Positions 1-10,780 of a DNA stretch of 64,000 nt are shown here, one piece after another. A program made the position numbers and the translations under genes. Source of the DNA: Lodderomyces elongisporus (lineage: Eukaryota > Ascomycota > Pichiomycetes > Serinales > Debaryomycetaceae); NCBI RefSeq assembly GCF_030384665.1, contig NC_083677.1:1237501-1301500 (forward strand), in the 5' to 3' direction. Below the pieces are notes generated by a model. It was not told where the DNA came from. It saw only the letters and a program-made list of their open reading frames with translations, and made no database searches. Every line of letters starts with the position of its first letter. Positions within the stretch are counted from its first letter, which is position 1.

Positions 1-84
1 GCAGGTGGTGCAGGTGGCTATGGAGGTGCTGGATACGGGGGCAGTGGAAACTATGACAATAACGGGTACGGGGGTGCATCATAG
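1..84 (+). CDS. C-terminal tail of a Gly/Tyr-rich protein (partial, 5' end outside window)
   Basis: The first 28 codons stay open from base 1 and end at TAG (82-84). They encode a Gly-rich tail with GGY, GYGG and NNGYGG motifs and no other residues of note. Such tails are typical of RNA-binding and hnRNP-like proteins, but they also occur in chaperones and wall proteins. The visible part does not identify the gene. The reading frame is assigned from the low-complexity composition and the lack of any stop before 82. Confidence 0.6.
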   Translation, partial: AGGAGGYGGAGYGGSGNYDNNGYGGAS

Positions 85-306
85 AATTAATGAAGCTATG
101 CGAATAGATGGATAGATTGTATTAATAGGTAAACGGTTGACTTACATAAATGCTCAAATAAAAACCAAAAGAGAATTGAAAAAAAAAAAAAAATTATGTG
201 TTTGGAAAATCCATGGATTTTGAGAGTTGAAAGATGCAAAGACTGCATTCTATTTCTATTTCTATTCCCATTTTTCTTCCTTTTCGTTTTTCATTTACTT
301 TAAATT

Positions 307-1137
307 CTATGTAGAGTCTCTATTATTCCATTCAACGAGGTCTTGGAATTTCACTAGACTTCCACCAAATATATCCAACGCACTTCCAAAAGTCAAATCA
401 ACCAGACCTTGGCTTAGCCTGTCTACAAGCTCCAAGTCAGATATCGATTTGGCACCACCAGCATAAACAATCTTTCCTTGAAAGCCATGGGGACACCATT
501 TTCCTAAATTCTCCACCAATTGCTGATCTATACCTTGGCACAATCCTTCAACATCAGCAGCATGAATAAGAATCTCATCGCAATAAGCACAAACTTTCTC
601 CAAAAACTCTTTGCTCAATTTCTCTGCAGTCAATGTTTGCCACTTATTCATGGCAACATACCAAGCAGTCTCTCCATTTTCAATCACGGTACGACAGCTC
701 AAATCCACAATGAGACGGTCTTTGCCAACTTTTTCCTTGAGCAGCTGCAATTTTTGAAAGTCCAACTGCATCAAACTCGATTTTTCGTCCTTTGTAAAGA
801 GCCAACTCGTAAGAATGACATGTGATGCACCATACTTCAACCATTCTAAAGCGTTGTCCAAGTTGATTCCACCTCCAACTTGAAGCCCACCAGGCCATGT
901 CTTGCATGCAAGCTTTGCCGCTTCATCGTTGGCGGGATTCAGCCCTAGCTTGATGACATGCGAGCCTTGTACATTGTTTGTTTTGTAAAGTTCCGCATAA
1001 TATGATGAAGGTTTTGTCAGTACAAAGTTTTCACGAGTAGTGGTATCCGCAACATTGTCATCTTGCGCCAATGTCCCACCAACAATTTGCTTCACTTGTC
1101 CTGAATGGATATCGATACACCCTCTAAACTTGGTCAT
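307..1137 (-). CDS. HIS6: HIS6, phosphoribosyl-formimino-AICAR ribotide isomerase
   Basis: This encodes 276 residues of the HisA/HisF TIM-barrel family. The enzyme isomerises ProFAR to PRFAR in histidine synthesis, in the cytosol. The N-terminus [20 protein letters not shown] is the family opening, with the first catalytic Asp in CIDIHSG. VGGGIN near residue 90 and [12 protein letters not shown] near 230 are the phosphate-binding strands, and VDLSC near 147 holds the central strand. Length matches eukaryotic His6 (about 260 residues). It is divergent from FAF1 across 403 bp. I saw no clear Gcn4 site (TGACTC) in that promoter. Confidence is high because the motifs are family-specific. Confidence 0.95.
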   Translation of the reverse strand: MTKFRGCIDIHSGQVKQIVGGTLAQDDNVADTTTRENFVLTKPSSYYAELYKTNNVQGSHVIKLGLNPANDEAAKLACKTWPGGLQVGGGINLDNALEWLKYGASHVILTSWLFTKDEKSSLMQLDFQKLQLLKEKVGKDRLIVDLSCRTVIENGETAWYVAMNKWQTLTAEKLSKEFLEKVCAYCDEILIHAADVEGLCQGIDQQLVENLGKWCPHGFQGKIVYAGGAKSISDLELVDRLSQGLVDLTFGSALDIFGGSLVKFQDLVEWNNRDST

Positions 1138-1540
1138 TGTGCGAACAAATTATAAACAAAAGAAAAGAAAAGCTTTTAGATATTACCGTGGAAAAAACAA
1201 CTTAAGGATTAAGAAGTAAGGACTACGGAATAGAGATTAATTTTCACGCGATATATATAGATATTTCCTTTTCCTTCACGCGCTGTTGATTATCTCTCTC
1301 TCTCTTTCTGTTCTCTTGTCCCTCATCACTCACCCCTCATCACTCTTTACCCACAAATTTGCTCTACATTGCATTGAAATCCACGCCACACGCATTGGGT
1401 TTACACAGCTTACCCTCCATCCACTCTTTACTACCCTTTTTGGCTCTCAAATTTATTTGAATTGTTTTTTCCTTTTTTTCCCTTTTTTTTACTTTCTGTT
1501 TCTTTTTTTTTTTTGGTTTTGCGTTTGTTAAAGATACACC
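1138..1540. other. HIS6-FAF1 divergent intergenic region
   Basis: This is a pyrimidine-rich region of 403 bp. Two CTCATC boxes (about 1321-1345) read GATGAG on the minus strand, the core of the PAC element found upstream of ribosome-biogenesis genes, which would suit FAF1. T-rich tracts at 1466-1515 lead into the FAF1 start. I see no gene here. Confidence 0.4.
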
Positions 1541-2665
1541 ATGTCAGATGATGCAGATTATTTAAAGGCATTAGAGGTACAAAGACGCAACTTTGAACTC
1601 CAATTTGGCTCAGTGGAGGAAATGGGATATGATGATAAGTTGACAAGAACTAAACGGAACGGCAGAAAAAAGTCGCAGGGCTCAGAAGAAGAATATGATT
1701 TAAGTGGTGATGACGATGAAGAGGAAAACGAAGAAAACGAAGAAAACGAAGAAAACGAAGAAAACGAAGAAAACGAAGAAGAAGAAGAGTATAGCCATAG
1801 TTCAGATGACTCAAGTTTGGAATCAGATTTCTCCAATAGCGATAGCGAAATTGAAATGGTGCTGCATCAAGCTTCTTCAAACTTAGCATCAAGGGGAAAT
1901 AAAACGGATAATGATATTTTCACTCCTGCGCCCCCAGCGCCCAAAGTCGTTAAGCTAAACTCCAGCACACCTCCACCATCTTTTTCTCAAACTAATAAGA
2001 TTGAGCGTAAGTTATTAAAATCCGGCCGAGCGGCAACACTCCGTGAAATTGAACTGAAAGAGCGTCAAGCTCTTGAGGCTCAAAAACGCCAGAATCGTGG
2101 TACAAGTACCAAAGAAGACTCGGAAAACTTGGAGAATGACTTAAAACTACAAAGGTTGCTTCAGGAGTCCCACATCCTTGCGTCTGGAGACGCGGCCCAG
2201 AAATATAGTGGTGCAGAATTGACACTTCAAACAATAGATTATGAAGACCCTACGGGACTGTCTCGGAAAAGATTATTGGCCTCTCGGATTAACGAATTAA
2301 CACAAACGAACCGTACCAAGCAGAGAAAGCTCGAGTCTATGCCTATGAATATGAGAAAGAATATGATTGCTAAACGCGACTTGAAAGTGAAACAATATGA
2401 AAAGGAGGCTAAAGATGCCGGTATTGTGTTGTCAAAATTAAAGAAGGGACAAGTTAGAGATTTGAAAGCTGGCCGTGGTGTTACTTCACAAGCCGACAGA
2501 TTGGGAACCGGGTTGAAGAAGAACAAGAATAACAACACAAAGAGAGAAAGAGGTTTGAAAATACATGGCGTAGGTAAAGCAACTCGAAATGGATTGATCA
2601 TATCACAGGGTGACATTGAACGAATAAATAATAAAGGAAAGAAACAGTTTAGAAAACTGAGGTAA
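1541..2665 (+). CDS. FAF1: FAF1, 40S ribosomal subunit assembly factor
   Basis: This encodes 374 residues. Faf1 is a nucleolar protein that acts with Krr1 in early 18S rRNA processing. The start MSDDADYLKALEVQRRNFE and the FGSVEEMGYDDK motif match the Faf1 N-terminus as I remember it. The basic C-terminus has KRDLKVKQYEKEAKDAGI, then SKLKKGQ, then IHGVGKATRNG, which is the conserved region. Residues about 59-80 are a nine-base GAAAACGAA expansion giving ENE repeats, so the acidic stretch varies in length. The start is the first ATG after a T-rich leader. It is convergent with BRN1, with 112 bp between stop codons. Confidence 0.85.
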   Translation: MSDDADYLKALEVQRRNFELQFGSVEEMGYDDKLTRTKRNGRKKSQGSEEEYDLSGDDDEEENEENEENEENEENEENEEEEEYSHSSDDSSLESDFSNSDSEIEMVLHQASSNLASRGNKTDNDIFTPAPPAPKVVKLNSSTPPPSFSQTNKIERKLLKSGRAATLREIELKERQALEAQKRQNRGTSTKEDSENLENDLKLQRLLQESHILASGDAAQKYSGAELTLQTIDYEDPTGLSRKRLLASRINELTQTNRTKQRKLESMPMNMRKNMIAKRDLKVKQYEKEAKDAGIVLSKLKKGQVRDLKAGRGVTSQADRLGTGLKKNKNNNTKRERGLKIHGVGKATRNGLIISQGDIERINNKGKKQFRKLR

Positions 2666-2777
2666 CTTAAATAGTTTCATAATTTTCCATATATAACGCT
2701 AATCTAGACGTTTTCTTTCGATTAATTCGGTTTCATTGTTGAAACATATTTATATATATATATATATTCTCCATATA

Positions 2778-5498
2778 TTAGAACCCGATAATTTCTAAAT
2801 TATTGTTTTCATTATTGCCTTTAATTTGTAGCCCGTGTTCGTTTGCCAAGTGGAGCACACAAATGAAACAAAAACTCGTTGATAATTCTTTAAATTGTTC
2901 GGGTCTGTACATTGCCTTAATTCTTTTAATGATTTCGCCAAACTTGATGCTTCTCAACGCTGACTCAGGCTCAGGAGTCAATACTATGTTTTGGTTTACA
3001 TTCTCTTCCTGCATTTCCTCGTGTTTACTCTCCTTATCACTAGCATCATTATACTTTCCTTCGTTTATGGCTTTCCACAAATTATCTTTCAATAATTTGA
3101 TATCAACCCTTTTCGCCACTCTTGAGAAGTTTACATACTCTGACTTGCGCTTTGTCATCAATCCGGAAGCACCACCCACTGCACCTGCTGCTGCGGAAGA
3201 TTCACCAGAAAATTGAGATTGCAGGCCCTCGCCATTCATGGAAATACCGTTCATGTTGTTGTTGACATCTTCCAAGGCATCATTAAAATCTAACCCATTG
3301 TAATCGTCATCAAAATCATCAAAATCTGCTTGATTGAAAGATGTTGCGAGTCGCGCTTCATGCTCCTCTTGTTCAAGACGTTGTTTCTCCTTCAATTGGT
3401 ATTCTTCTCTTTGCTTATACTGCTCCGCGAAAAACTCCGAGTCTGTCAATGTTTTCGATCGCTTTTGATGAGCCATTGAGCTTAAGCGGTACGAGAAAAT
3501 TCTCATCTGCGGCTTTTGGAAAAAGCTTATTAGCCTCGTGGACGTAAACTGAATATCATTAGGAAGACAATTTTTATCCCTCATTTCCTTCAATTCTGCG
3601 GCGTCCGTCGTGTCAAATGCTGTTGTTTGTTTCAAGTTGATAAAATTGGGATCTCGATGCGACTTAAATAATACATCTTCATCCTCATTCTCCACATCAA
3701 AAAACTCAATTTCAGCATTAACCTTCTTCTTTTTTGGCACTGTGTTAGTGGCAGCGCCAGGATCGGTAGAGGATGAAACTGTAGATGTATTATTACCCTT
3801 TCCATCCATTTTGTTTGCCTTTTTATAAGCCGATACTTTCCAATGCTCAGGTCCCGTCCAGTTTCTTTTCATCTTTTCATCAAAGTAATTCATCAAGTCT
3901 TCATCGAGTAAAGCTGCTGAATGTTTTAGCCACGACAGCTTGGTGATATCATCGTCCTGATCAATATCATCTTTGAGGATATCTTGGATCACGTCAGCCT
4001 CTACCTGGGGAAATGAAGCACCACCAAGGTCAATATTAGCACCATCATCATTATCATCCACGCTTGCATCAAAGTCTACCCCATAGTCATTATCATCCCC
4101 TGCCATGTATTGTTCATTCATTAGGTATGCATCCCCATCAACATCTTGTTCGTTCATCTTTGTGTTGAAGTCAGAAAAAATACCCTTTGCTTTGTTTATA
4201 TCTTCAAGCGCTGACTTGAACTCGTGTAAAGATGGACACACAACCTTGTCTTTGAACTCGACACCCTCTGCTTCGGTATATAAAAGGTCTTTGAGACTAT
4301 CCAAGTTGAAATTTAATGAACCTGCTTCCGGATCTGCCTCTGGATCTGCCTCTGGATCTGCCTCTGGATCTGCCTCTGGATCTGCACCCTGTTCTATATC
4401 CTGTTCTGTTGCTTCCAATTTTTTTGTTATTTCCTTATTGTCCTTCGGCAGCGCTGGTTGATTTGTAGTGGCATCAAAGACTACTCTTCCCGAGGAGTCT
4501 ATGCTCAAAGTGTTCAAAAGCAAACTCTTGGCTCCACCTTCATCAAATTCAGCCAAGGCCTTTTTAAATAATGGATCAATCGACAATTCTTCATCAAACT
4601 TCTTTAATCGAATAGTCTCAAAATCAACAAGTGTTGACTCGACCACTCTATTCGTTTTCCGTTTCTTCTTGTTCCCAGTGCCATCGTCCTCGTCGTCTTC
4701 CTCATCATCTCCCTCGCCACCACCAACACCACTATGCTTACCACCTTCTCCGTTTCCATTCGCGTAACCATTTAGTATATTTTCACCATTTGCTTCGTCT
4801 CCCTCATCTATATTGTTGTTAAGATTGTTATTTCGCCTTTGGGTCGCATTGGCCTGCTTTGTAGCTAATCCACTGAGCAATTTCCCTGTCTCCGTGGCAG
4901 CAGAGTCTACTCGATTTGAGTATATCTTCATACAACCATCAAGAGTTGCCGATGCTTTTTGAAAATTTATTTGGTCGCCATCTTTTATCACATTCAAGTC
5001 ATGGAAATAGTCGATTAAGGCAAACTGCCACGAATTTTTGGAGTTTATCTTGTTATCAGTGGACATCTTGATCCACTCTTCAAAATTACTTAAAATTTGG
5101 TGCTTGTTAACATCGAAATCGATTCCAGGATCGTCAAAGGAGTCATTGTGTAGCAGTTCGTCCTGCTCCAAAGTTCGACTCACATGACGTGAGTGCGATA
5201 TTATTCGACTCAGTATAACTCTTTTGTTGGTGTTGGTGTTGTTGATGATGATGTTGTTGTTGTTGTTGTGATTGCTGCCAGAATGGTGTTGATGTTTTTG
5301 GTGATTGCTGTTTGTTCGATTGGACGGAGAAGATATGAGTGAAGATGCAGATCTCTCCAGACGCAAATTTGTCCTTTGTTGTTGATGTCGATATGGAGAT
5401 GCGTCATCGTGGTACATGTGCAGACCATTTAAGGACTCCATCCTTTTATGATGATGGTTACTGCTGTTTCTTTTCTTGGGGAGTATCTGAGCTGACAT
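2778..5498 (-). CDS. BRN1: BRN1, condensin kleisin subunit (CAP-H/Barren)
   Basis: This encodes 906 residues. Brn1 bridges Smc2 and Smc4 in condensin, which compacts mitotic chromosomes. The Cnd2 family is seen in the N-terminal block (about residues 105-240) with NFEEWIKMSTDNKINSKNSW and the helix FQKASATLDGCMKIYSNRVD that binds the Smc neck. Central SAYKKANK and DFFDVENEDE-like acidic stretches follow. The C-terminal region has YVNFSRVAKRVDIKLLKDNLWK and a winged helix ending LHLANEHGLQIKG. The protein is loaded with expansions: Asn at about 70-90 and five DPEA repeats near residue 375. Length is above the roughly 750 residues usual in yeasts, largely because of these tracts. Confidence 0.92.
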   Translation of the reverse strand: MSAQILPKKRNSSNHHHKRMESLNGLHMYHDDASPYRHQQQRTNLRLERSASSLISSPSNRTNSNHQKHQHHSGSNHNNNNNIIINNTNTNKRVILSRIISHSRHVSRTLEQDELLHNDSFDDPGIDFDVNKHQILSNFEEWIKMSTDNKINSKNSWQFALIDYFHDLNVIKDGDQINFQKASATLDGCMKIYSNRVDSAATETGKLLSGLATKQANATQRRNNNLNNNIDEGDEANGENILNGYANGNGEGGKHSGVGGGEGDDEEDDEDDGTGNKKKRKTNRVVESTLVDFETIRLKKFDEELSIDPLFKKALAEFDEGGAKSLLLNTLSIDSSGRVVFDATTNQPALPKDNKEITKKLEATEQDIEQGADPEADPEADPEADPEADPEAGSLNFNLDSLKDLLYTEAEGVEFKDKVVCPSLHEFKSALEDINKAKGIFSDFNTKMNEQDVDGDAYLMNEQYMAGDDNDYGVDFDASVDDNDDGANIDLGGASFPQVEADVIQDILKDDIDQDDDITKLSWLKHSAALLDEDLMNYFDEKMKRNWTGPEHWKVSAYKKANKMDGKGNNTSTVSSSTDPGAATNTVPKKKKVNAEIEFFDVENEDEDVLFKSHRDPNFINLKQTTAFDTTDAAELKEMRDKNCLPNDIQFTSTRLISFFQKPQMRIFSYRLSSMAHQKRSKTLTDSEFFAEQYKQREEYQLKEKQRLEQEEHEARLATSFNQADFDDFDDDYNGLDFNDALEDVNNNMNGISMNGEGLQSQFSGESSAAAGAVGGASGLMTKRKSEYVNFSRVAKRVDIKLLKDNLWKAINEGKYNDASDKESKHEEMQEENVNQNIVLTPEPESALRSIKFGEIIKRIKAMYRPEQFKELSTSFCFICVLHLANEHGLQIKGNNENNNLEIIGF

Positions 5499-5701
5499 CT
5501 TGTTGTTGTGTCCTTCAGTTGAGTTCTGCTGTTGTAATTTGGATTAACGTATCCTTTGCGATGTGGACTTGACTATGTGAGTGTGTGGTGAGTGGGTAGG
5601 AGGGAACGTATCGAGTGTTTGTTTTTATTTCTTGATGCGTGGGTTCGTGTTTATCTAAAAAAATGGTTGCCATATTTATTTGTTTACTCTTAGATCCAGA
5701 T

Positions 5702-5785
<84 letters not shown>

Positions 5786-7385
5786 TAGCGTGCTGAAGTG
5801 TGCGTGCGAGATCTGAAATTCGTGTGTCGCATGTCTCTTGGGAAAAACAAGGGTGTGTCAATTGTTGAATTTGTACGACATATCAAAAGAATCAAGTAGA
5901 TGCCACAGAAGGTAGATAAAAAAGAGGAGAGAAAAATGTAATTTTTTTTTTAATATATATATATATTTTTCCAATACGTAATTTATCCAATATCACAATC
6001 ATATAATATTTATTTCAGATATTATCTCAGATATTATTTAAGATATTATTTAAGATATTATTTAAGATATTATTTAAGATATTATTTAAGATATTATTTA
6101 AGATATTATTTAAGATATTATTTAAGATCTTCTTTAAAGATCTATTGCGAAACCCAGAACCAAAACCAAAATGTTAAAACAACAAGTAAAATAGGAGTAT
6201 TCAAGATCTTAGGTTTATATTAAAAGACACTTTATTTTAACGGCGAGTGCTTATTCTATGGCAAAGACAGGATATACAAATGATACACCCGAGCTAAGCC
6301 TTGACTTCACTGGTCTTGCATATTACTGAAAGATCTCTACCTTTCTTGGAGAATGGAAACTGGATGCTTTCTTTACTGGACTTGCTGTAACACTCAAACG
6401 AAAATAAAAACACAATTAAATTGAAATAGGTGAATAAATCAAGCAGTAGCTTAATCATTGATTACAAAGTTTTTCGTCTGAAAACATTCATGGACCCCGC
6501 CTGCCCTCCCCCCCCCCCCCCGTATAGAGATCGTTAAGTCAATCTTTTTCGAAACAGTACATTAATCAGTCAAATATTATAAAAGAAAAAAAAAATAAAT
6601 AAGATTCTTGTTGTGCCATGTTTCATCAATTTAAAGATCTTGCTTTTTATTATATTTCATCTAAGGATTTTGTTGCGTGAAACAAGTTTGAGCTTTGTCG
6701 CCAAACGATTATTATTTTCATCGGCAGTTCCCCAGAGGAAACCCATTTCATAATCTATGAGTAATGAAAGAGATTACTTATTATATTGACTATTTCAATT
6801 ATCAAGTTCCCATAACTATTATAATAATTATTATAATAATATTATATTAATTATTATAATAACTATTATATTAATTATTATTTTCCTTTTCCTTCTCCTC
6901 CTCCTCCTCCTCCTAACTATCGTCAGCACTATCATTATAATCATCCTCATATACATAGTTACCATCAGGACAATGATCATCGTTGTTTTTTTATATTAAT
7001 GATTATTATATGCAACGCCTTTGCGGGAAGGCTTTCTGCTATTCTTCCATAGGCCCAAAGCAAATATAAGGTGTTATTTGCTTCTGACTCAAGAGTAATT
7101 ATTGACTCCATCTCCACTATTTACCCCCCTTCCTTCTCCTGCTTATCATCTTTTATCATCTTCTCACATCTTCTAACATCTTTTACCACCAATACCATTT
7201 CCAAAGCTGCAGTACTATATGTCCCAGTACTAAATTAAACTTGAATCGAAAAGTATCCAGGTGACAGTTTGGGTCCACACATCAAAACTAGAAAAGGCTT
7301 TTCCAAAATTAAAAAAGAAAAAAGCAACAGAGACATTTTAAGTATCATTAGTTGATACACGCAAGCTAATCTGTACCCTAGTACC
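5499..7385. other. BRN1-FAR1-like divergent intergenic region, 1.9 kb
   Basis: This contains a long (GA)n tract (about 5703-5778), a 12-bp minisatellite (6017-6136), a C13 run (6509-6521), a palindromic AT stretch of ATTATTATAATA type (about 6815-6885), a (CTC)n tract (6893-6913) and scattered TATCATC repeats (7140-7190). I see no ORF or structured RNA gene that I can support. Confidence 0.5.
6017..6136. repeat. 12-bp minisatellite, unit AGATATTATTTA
   Basis: Eight perfect tandem units occupy 6029-6124. One variant unit precedes them (6017-6028) and one follows (6125-6136). The array ends in AGATCT-containing sequence that can fold back. It lies in non-coding sequence. Confidence 0.9.
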
Positions 7386-9560
7386 ATGAAAGACATTATT
7401 CCTCATAACAAAGAGCGAAACAAAAGAAACAACGAGACAAAGTTGGAAAACACTGGTGGAATATCATCATCCAAACTACATTGGCGAGGCGTGCCAAAAA
7501 GAACAAAGAGTCCTCTCTTTTTTCATCCTCCTCCTCCTCCCCCTCCCCCTCTTCCTCCTCCTATTTTTTCTTCTCCTTCATCATCCTCATCACCACCATC
7601 ATCATCTCCTGGAAAATCGGGGATTTCAAACACCGAAAGAATACTTGATCCAAAAACTAATGCTAATGCACCACGTATTTCGATACAACATGTGGATTTT
7701 GTTGCAAAAGGGGAAGCGTGTTTAAGTAAACGCTCAAATGGACTGTCGCCTTCTTCTCCGGAAGAAGAGTTTTGGAATCTGAGGTCTGGACTTCGCAAGT
7801 TTGATAAGAACTTCCCTACAATTGACGGTAAACAGAGCTCTTTGTCTCCAGAAGAAGGGTTGGGCTCTTCATTTGCGCAGATTTTGAAATTGAATACTCC
7901 GCCGAGTGAGCCAAAGAATTTGCTCGAGCTGGCTTTGTGTGTTTCTGACAAGTCCAAACATATAAGGAAAAACTCTTATAGCCACTCGCATTCACCAATA
8001 ACAATTGTGCCGGAAGATTCAAAGTCGACTTGTTTCATATGCAAAGAATTATTACTGGCGGTTCTCAAAAGTGAACGAATCATTACATTGTGTTGTGGCG
8101 ATGCTGTACACCTTGAGTGTTTTATAGCTTATTTCAAGAAAGAGCTTGTGAGCAATGTCGATAGTAGGACTGGTATTCTTCAAAAATCAATGATTATGTC
8201 AAAGGATTGCAATGGTGACAAATGCAGAGGACAACATAAGGCCGAAATTGATAGGAGACAATATCACGAAGCGTTGCGTACTGGACAGCCTCAGTTGACG
8301 CCATTGCGACCAGCGCCAGCACAGCCGAAACTACGGTCCATTAGTTCAGACCCGTATGACTCGCTGAAAACTGCTGACAAAACTTCTCACCTCAAGTTGC
8401 CTGAACGCAATGCAAGGCGCAAGTCGTTGCCGGAAAGTGACAACTTTAAAGCATTAAGGTCTACCTTAAACGAGCAGACAACGCAATTAGTGCAGAAAAC
8501 TTCGACTAATGCAAGGGAAAACAAAGTTGATCATGAGCGGGTACTGCCGCCTCTTTCTTCGAACAAAGAGTATATAGTTACAGCGAAAAACTCAGAAGCC
8601 AAAAGTGGATATTCCCAAATTGGAGTTCAAACTGTTTTGAAAGAGAGCACAAAAAGAAGAGAGAACGACGAAGCAATGAGGTTGCCGAAACAAAACAGCC
8701 TTGTAAAGAGCGAAGGTAAGGGTAAGGTTGAGCGTGAGTGTGAGCATGATGGTGAGGTTGTGGGTGATGGTGACGGTGATGATGATGATGACGGTGAAGT
8801 TGAGGATGAGCGTGAGCGTGAGGGTAGCGGTGACGTTATTAAAATTAATGGTAAATACGGCGATGAAAGTATTGTAAAGGAAGATGAAGATGATATAAAT
8901 GATCTGTTGGTGCAATTCATGGTATCAAATTGTTCACATATAAAAGTCTCAAAGCTAATTCAGTTTGGTAATCTACGAGTTGCCGATCGTTTACAAGTTT
9001 TGTTTAATGACGAGGTCAAATACGAGCTAAAATACTCCTTTTTGTTTGAAAAATATCTTGCAATATGGGATGTTTCGAGCGAGCCTGTATTGATTGATAT
9101 GAGTCATGCTGAAGTGACGATCCTAGCCCAGAGCTTAAAAATCGTGTGCTCGACACAGCTGCTCAATAAGAAACTTTTTACTGTCTCCTTACGATCCAGT
9201 GCAGCTTCGGTGTTTGAGAAATGGATTATTATGTTAATGGACAAGACTTTGGAATTACCAAAGAAGAAAATCACAAGCACGATTGAGTTGAAGAATTTGA
9301 TAAAAAGCAATGAAATGGTATTCAAGTTCGGAAATCAAGAAGGGAACAAGCAAATCGGACTTCGAAAAGCGCTAATTGCTAATTCTAAGCACAAGAGAAA
9401 TTCATACACTAATGAAACTATGTTGTCTAAACAATTGGAAGAATCGTGTATTGAGAACCGAAGAAGTTCCAAACCTGTATCTTTTGAAAGATCAGAAACA
9501 TATGACCTGGATGTGGACTCCGATGAAGAGTTGATCAACTCTGCATTGAGGCAAAATTAG
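7386..9560 (+). CDS. FAR1: Pheromone-pathway scaffold with RING and PH domains (FAR1-like; STE5/CST5 family)
   Basis: This encodes 724 residues. The N-terminus is basic, then Pro-rich (about 47-60). A RING-type zinc site has C216-x2-C219, C236/C237, H242, C245 and a final C275-x4-C280 pair. In Far1/Ste5 proteins this region binds Gβγ. A PH-like domain spans about 510-620 (VSKLIQFGNLRVADRL to VFEKWIIMLMD). Between them lies a Ser/Lys linker with an acidic, GT-repeat-derived DGDGDDDD tract. Far1 anchors Cdc24 and inhibits the G1 CDK, while Ste5 scaffolds the MAPK cascade. I prefer Far1 because of its length and the well-preserved PH domain, but an Ste5-type scaffold is not excluded. No von Willebrand-like C-terminal domain is evident. 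It is convergent with RCE1. Confidence 0.65.
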   Translation: MKDIIPHNKERNKRNNETKLENTGGISSSKLHWRGVPKRTKSPLFFHPPPPPPPPLPPPIFSSPSSSSSPPSSSPGKSGISNTERILDPKTNANAPRISIQHVDFVAKGEACLSKRSNGLSPSSPEEEFWNLRSGLRKFDKNFPTIDGKQSSLSPEEGLGSSFAQILKLNTPPSEPKNLLELALCVSDKSKHIRKNSYSHSHSPITIVPEDSKSTCFICKELLLAVLKSERIITLCCGDAVHLECFIAYFKKELVSNVDSRTGILQKSMIMSKDCNGDKCRGQHKAEIDRRQYHEALRTGQPQLTPLRPAPAQPKLRSISSDPYDSLKTADKTSHLKLPERNARRKSLPESDNFKALRSTLNEQTTQLVQKTSTNARENKVDHERVLPPLSSNKEYIVTAKNSEAKSGYSQIGVQTVLKESTKRRENDEAMRLPKQNSLVKSEGKGKVERECEHDGEVVGDGDGDDDDDGEVEDEREREGSGDVIKINGKYGDESIVKEDEDDINDLLVQFMVSNCSHIKVSKLIQFGNLRVADRLQVLFNDEVKYELKYSFLFEKYLAIWDVSSEPVLIDMSHAEVTILAQSLKIVCSTQLLNKKLFTVSLRSSAASVFEKWIIMLMDKTLELPKKKITSTIELKNLIKSNEMVFKFGNQEGNKQIGLRKALIANSKHKRNSYTNETMLSKQLEESCIENRRSSKPVSFERSETYDLDVDSDEELINSALRQN

Positions 9561-9970
9561 GGTCAGAACCACAATCGGAATCACAATCAACAAAACAGAA
9601 TAACGTTGGACCAACTTCAAAACTTCATATGTGAGGTCAACTAAGAATTGACATGAATAATGATAAAGCCCAGATATTTCGAAAGTCAGTTTTATGGTTG
9701 CGCTACGCTACGCTACGCCATGCTATACTATGCTATGCTATGCTATGTTGAGCAGTGATGTGCGGTCTTATTGTTTCATTTCTTCTTGCACGCTGCATCT
9801 ATAAAGTTTATGAATCACTTGTACTCATTATTTTTATTTTTTGTTTGCTTATTCTATAATTTTGTTTTTGTTTTTCCTTTTTCTTTTTTTTTTTTTGAAC
9901 CTGATTCGCTTACACATATAATCATGTATCGTAGTAGGATATCCCAAGCTTGATAACACGATATTATTTT
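9561..9970. repeat. Convergent 3' intergenic with pentanucleotide repeats
   Basis: Between the two stop codons, 9700-9746 is a pentanucleotide array that drifts from CTACG units to CTATG units. A T-rich stretch follows (9820-9895). No gene is seen. Confidence 0.6.
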
Positions 9971-10780
9971 TCACGACGCACAGTATTCCCTTAGTGCAAA
10001 GCCTGCTCCTAAGAAAATCAAAAAGAAGTACACAACTCTCAGTGCCAAAAGATCTGAACTAATGCTGAATGACGGAAAGCCAAAATAGTTGCATCCCAGG
10101 TGGACAATAATCGGTGCCCACAAATTTTGTGTCTTTAAGTAAATCCAATTACTCAAGTAGCCGAATAGCGATGTATACGCAAATTGGAAAGAAATTGAGA
10201 TGAGAATTTGCAGTAATGCAACTCGCTTACAGTATAGTTGCCAACCATGATGGACATGTGCAATTCCAAACAAAAAAGGTGTGAATTTGAGAAAATTGGG
10301 AATCTCTTTCCTCACCACAAGAAGTACAAGGCCACGATATATGAGCTCTTCTGTGATGGGAGCAAACACTAGGTCCCTATACCAAAACGATCTCTCGTTC
10401 TGATTACCATCTCGTTCATTTACATTTTCATCATCTTCATCAATACCATCAGTTTCTAGCATCTGAAAGATAGAAGACGAAAAAAGGATTACAATAAACA
10501 TGGCGGAATAGCCGATGCCCTTTATATCCTCTTGAAGGTTCATATTTGAAGTGAAACCTGGTATCAAGCCCATAAACTTTATATTTTCCACAAACTCACC
10601 TTGGACTAGATAGGGGACCAACGCCAAAAGTATGAATGATAGCATCCCAACACGGTAAAACCTGAATTGCATTACTTCTAGGTCATCTCGAGACTTGTAT
10701 TTCAACCTCACGGGTTGAAATGCATAAATGGCAAAAATATACGATGATGCAATAGCCAATGCCAATGCTTCATAAAACAT
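9971..10780 (-). CDS. RCE1: RCE1, CAAX prenyl endopeptidase (type II)
   Basis: This encodes 269 residues of the CPBP/Abi membrane protease family. Rce1 sits in the ER membrane and removes the -AAX tripeptide from prenylated Ras and a-factor. The catalytic signature is intact: E144-E145 with R149 (ITEELIYRG), H175 in FGIAHVHH, and H227/N231 in IIVHLGCNYFGFP. Several hydrophobic segments (about 1-20, 45-60, 90-106, 165-, 190-, 245-265) fit a polytopic protein. It is slightly shorter than S. cerevisiae Rce1 (315). The loop at 110-130 is acidic and Asn-rich. The start chosen is the first Met, directly before a hydrophobic helix. Confidence 0.9.
   Translation of the reverse strand: MFYEALALAIASSYIFAIYAFQPVRLKYKSRDDLEVMQFRFYRVGMLSFILLALVPYLVQGEFVENIKFMGLIPGFTSNMNLQEDIKGIGYSAMFIVILFSSSIFQMLETDGIDEDDENVNERDGNQNERSFWYRDLVFAPITEELIYRGLVLLVVRKEIPNFLKFTPFLFGIAHVHHGWQLYCKRVALLQILISISFQFAYTSLFGYLSNWIYLKTQNLWAPIIVHLGCNYFGFPSFSISSDLLALRVVYFFLIFLGAGFALREYCAS

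Noticed and set aside
1138..1540. Gcn4 site for HIS6
   Set aside because: No TGACTC or GAGTCA seen in the interval.
7386..9560. Alternative call as Ste5/Cst5
   Set aside because: Not fully excluded, but the length and the well-preserved PH domain fit Far1 better; kept as an alternative.
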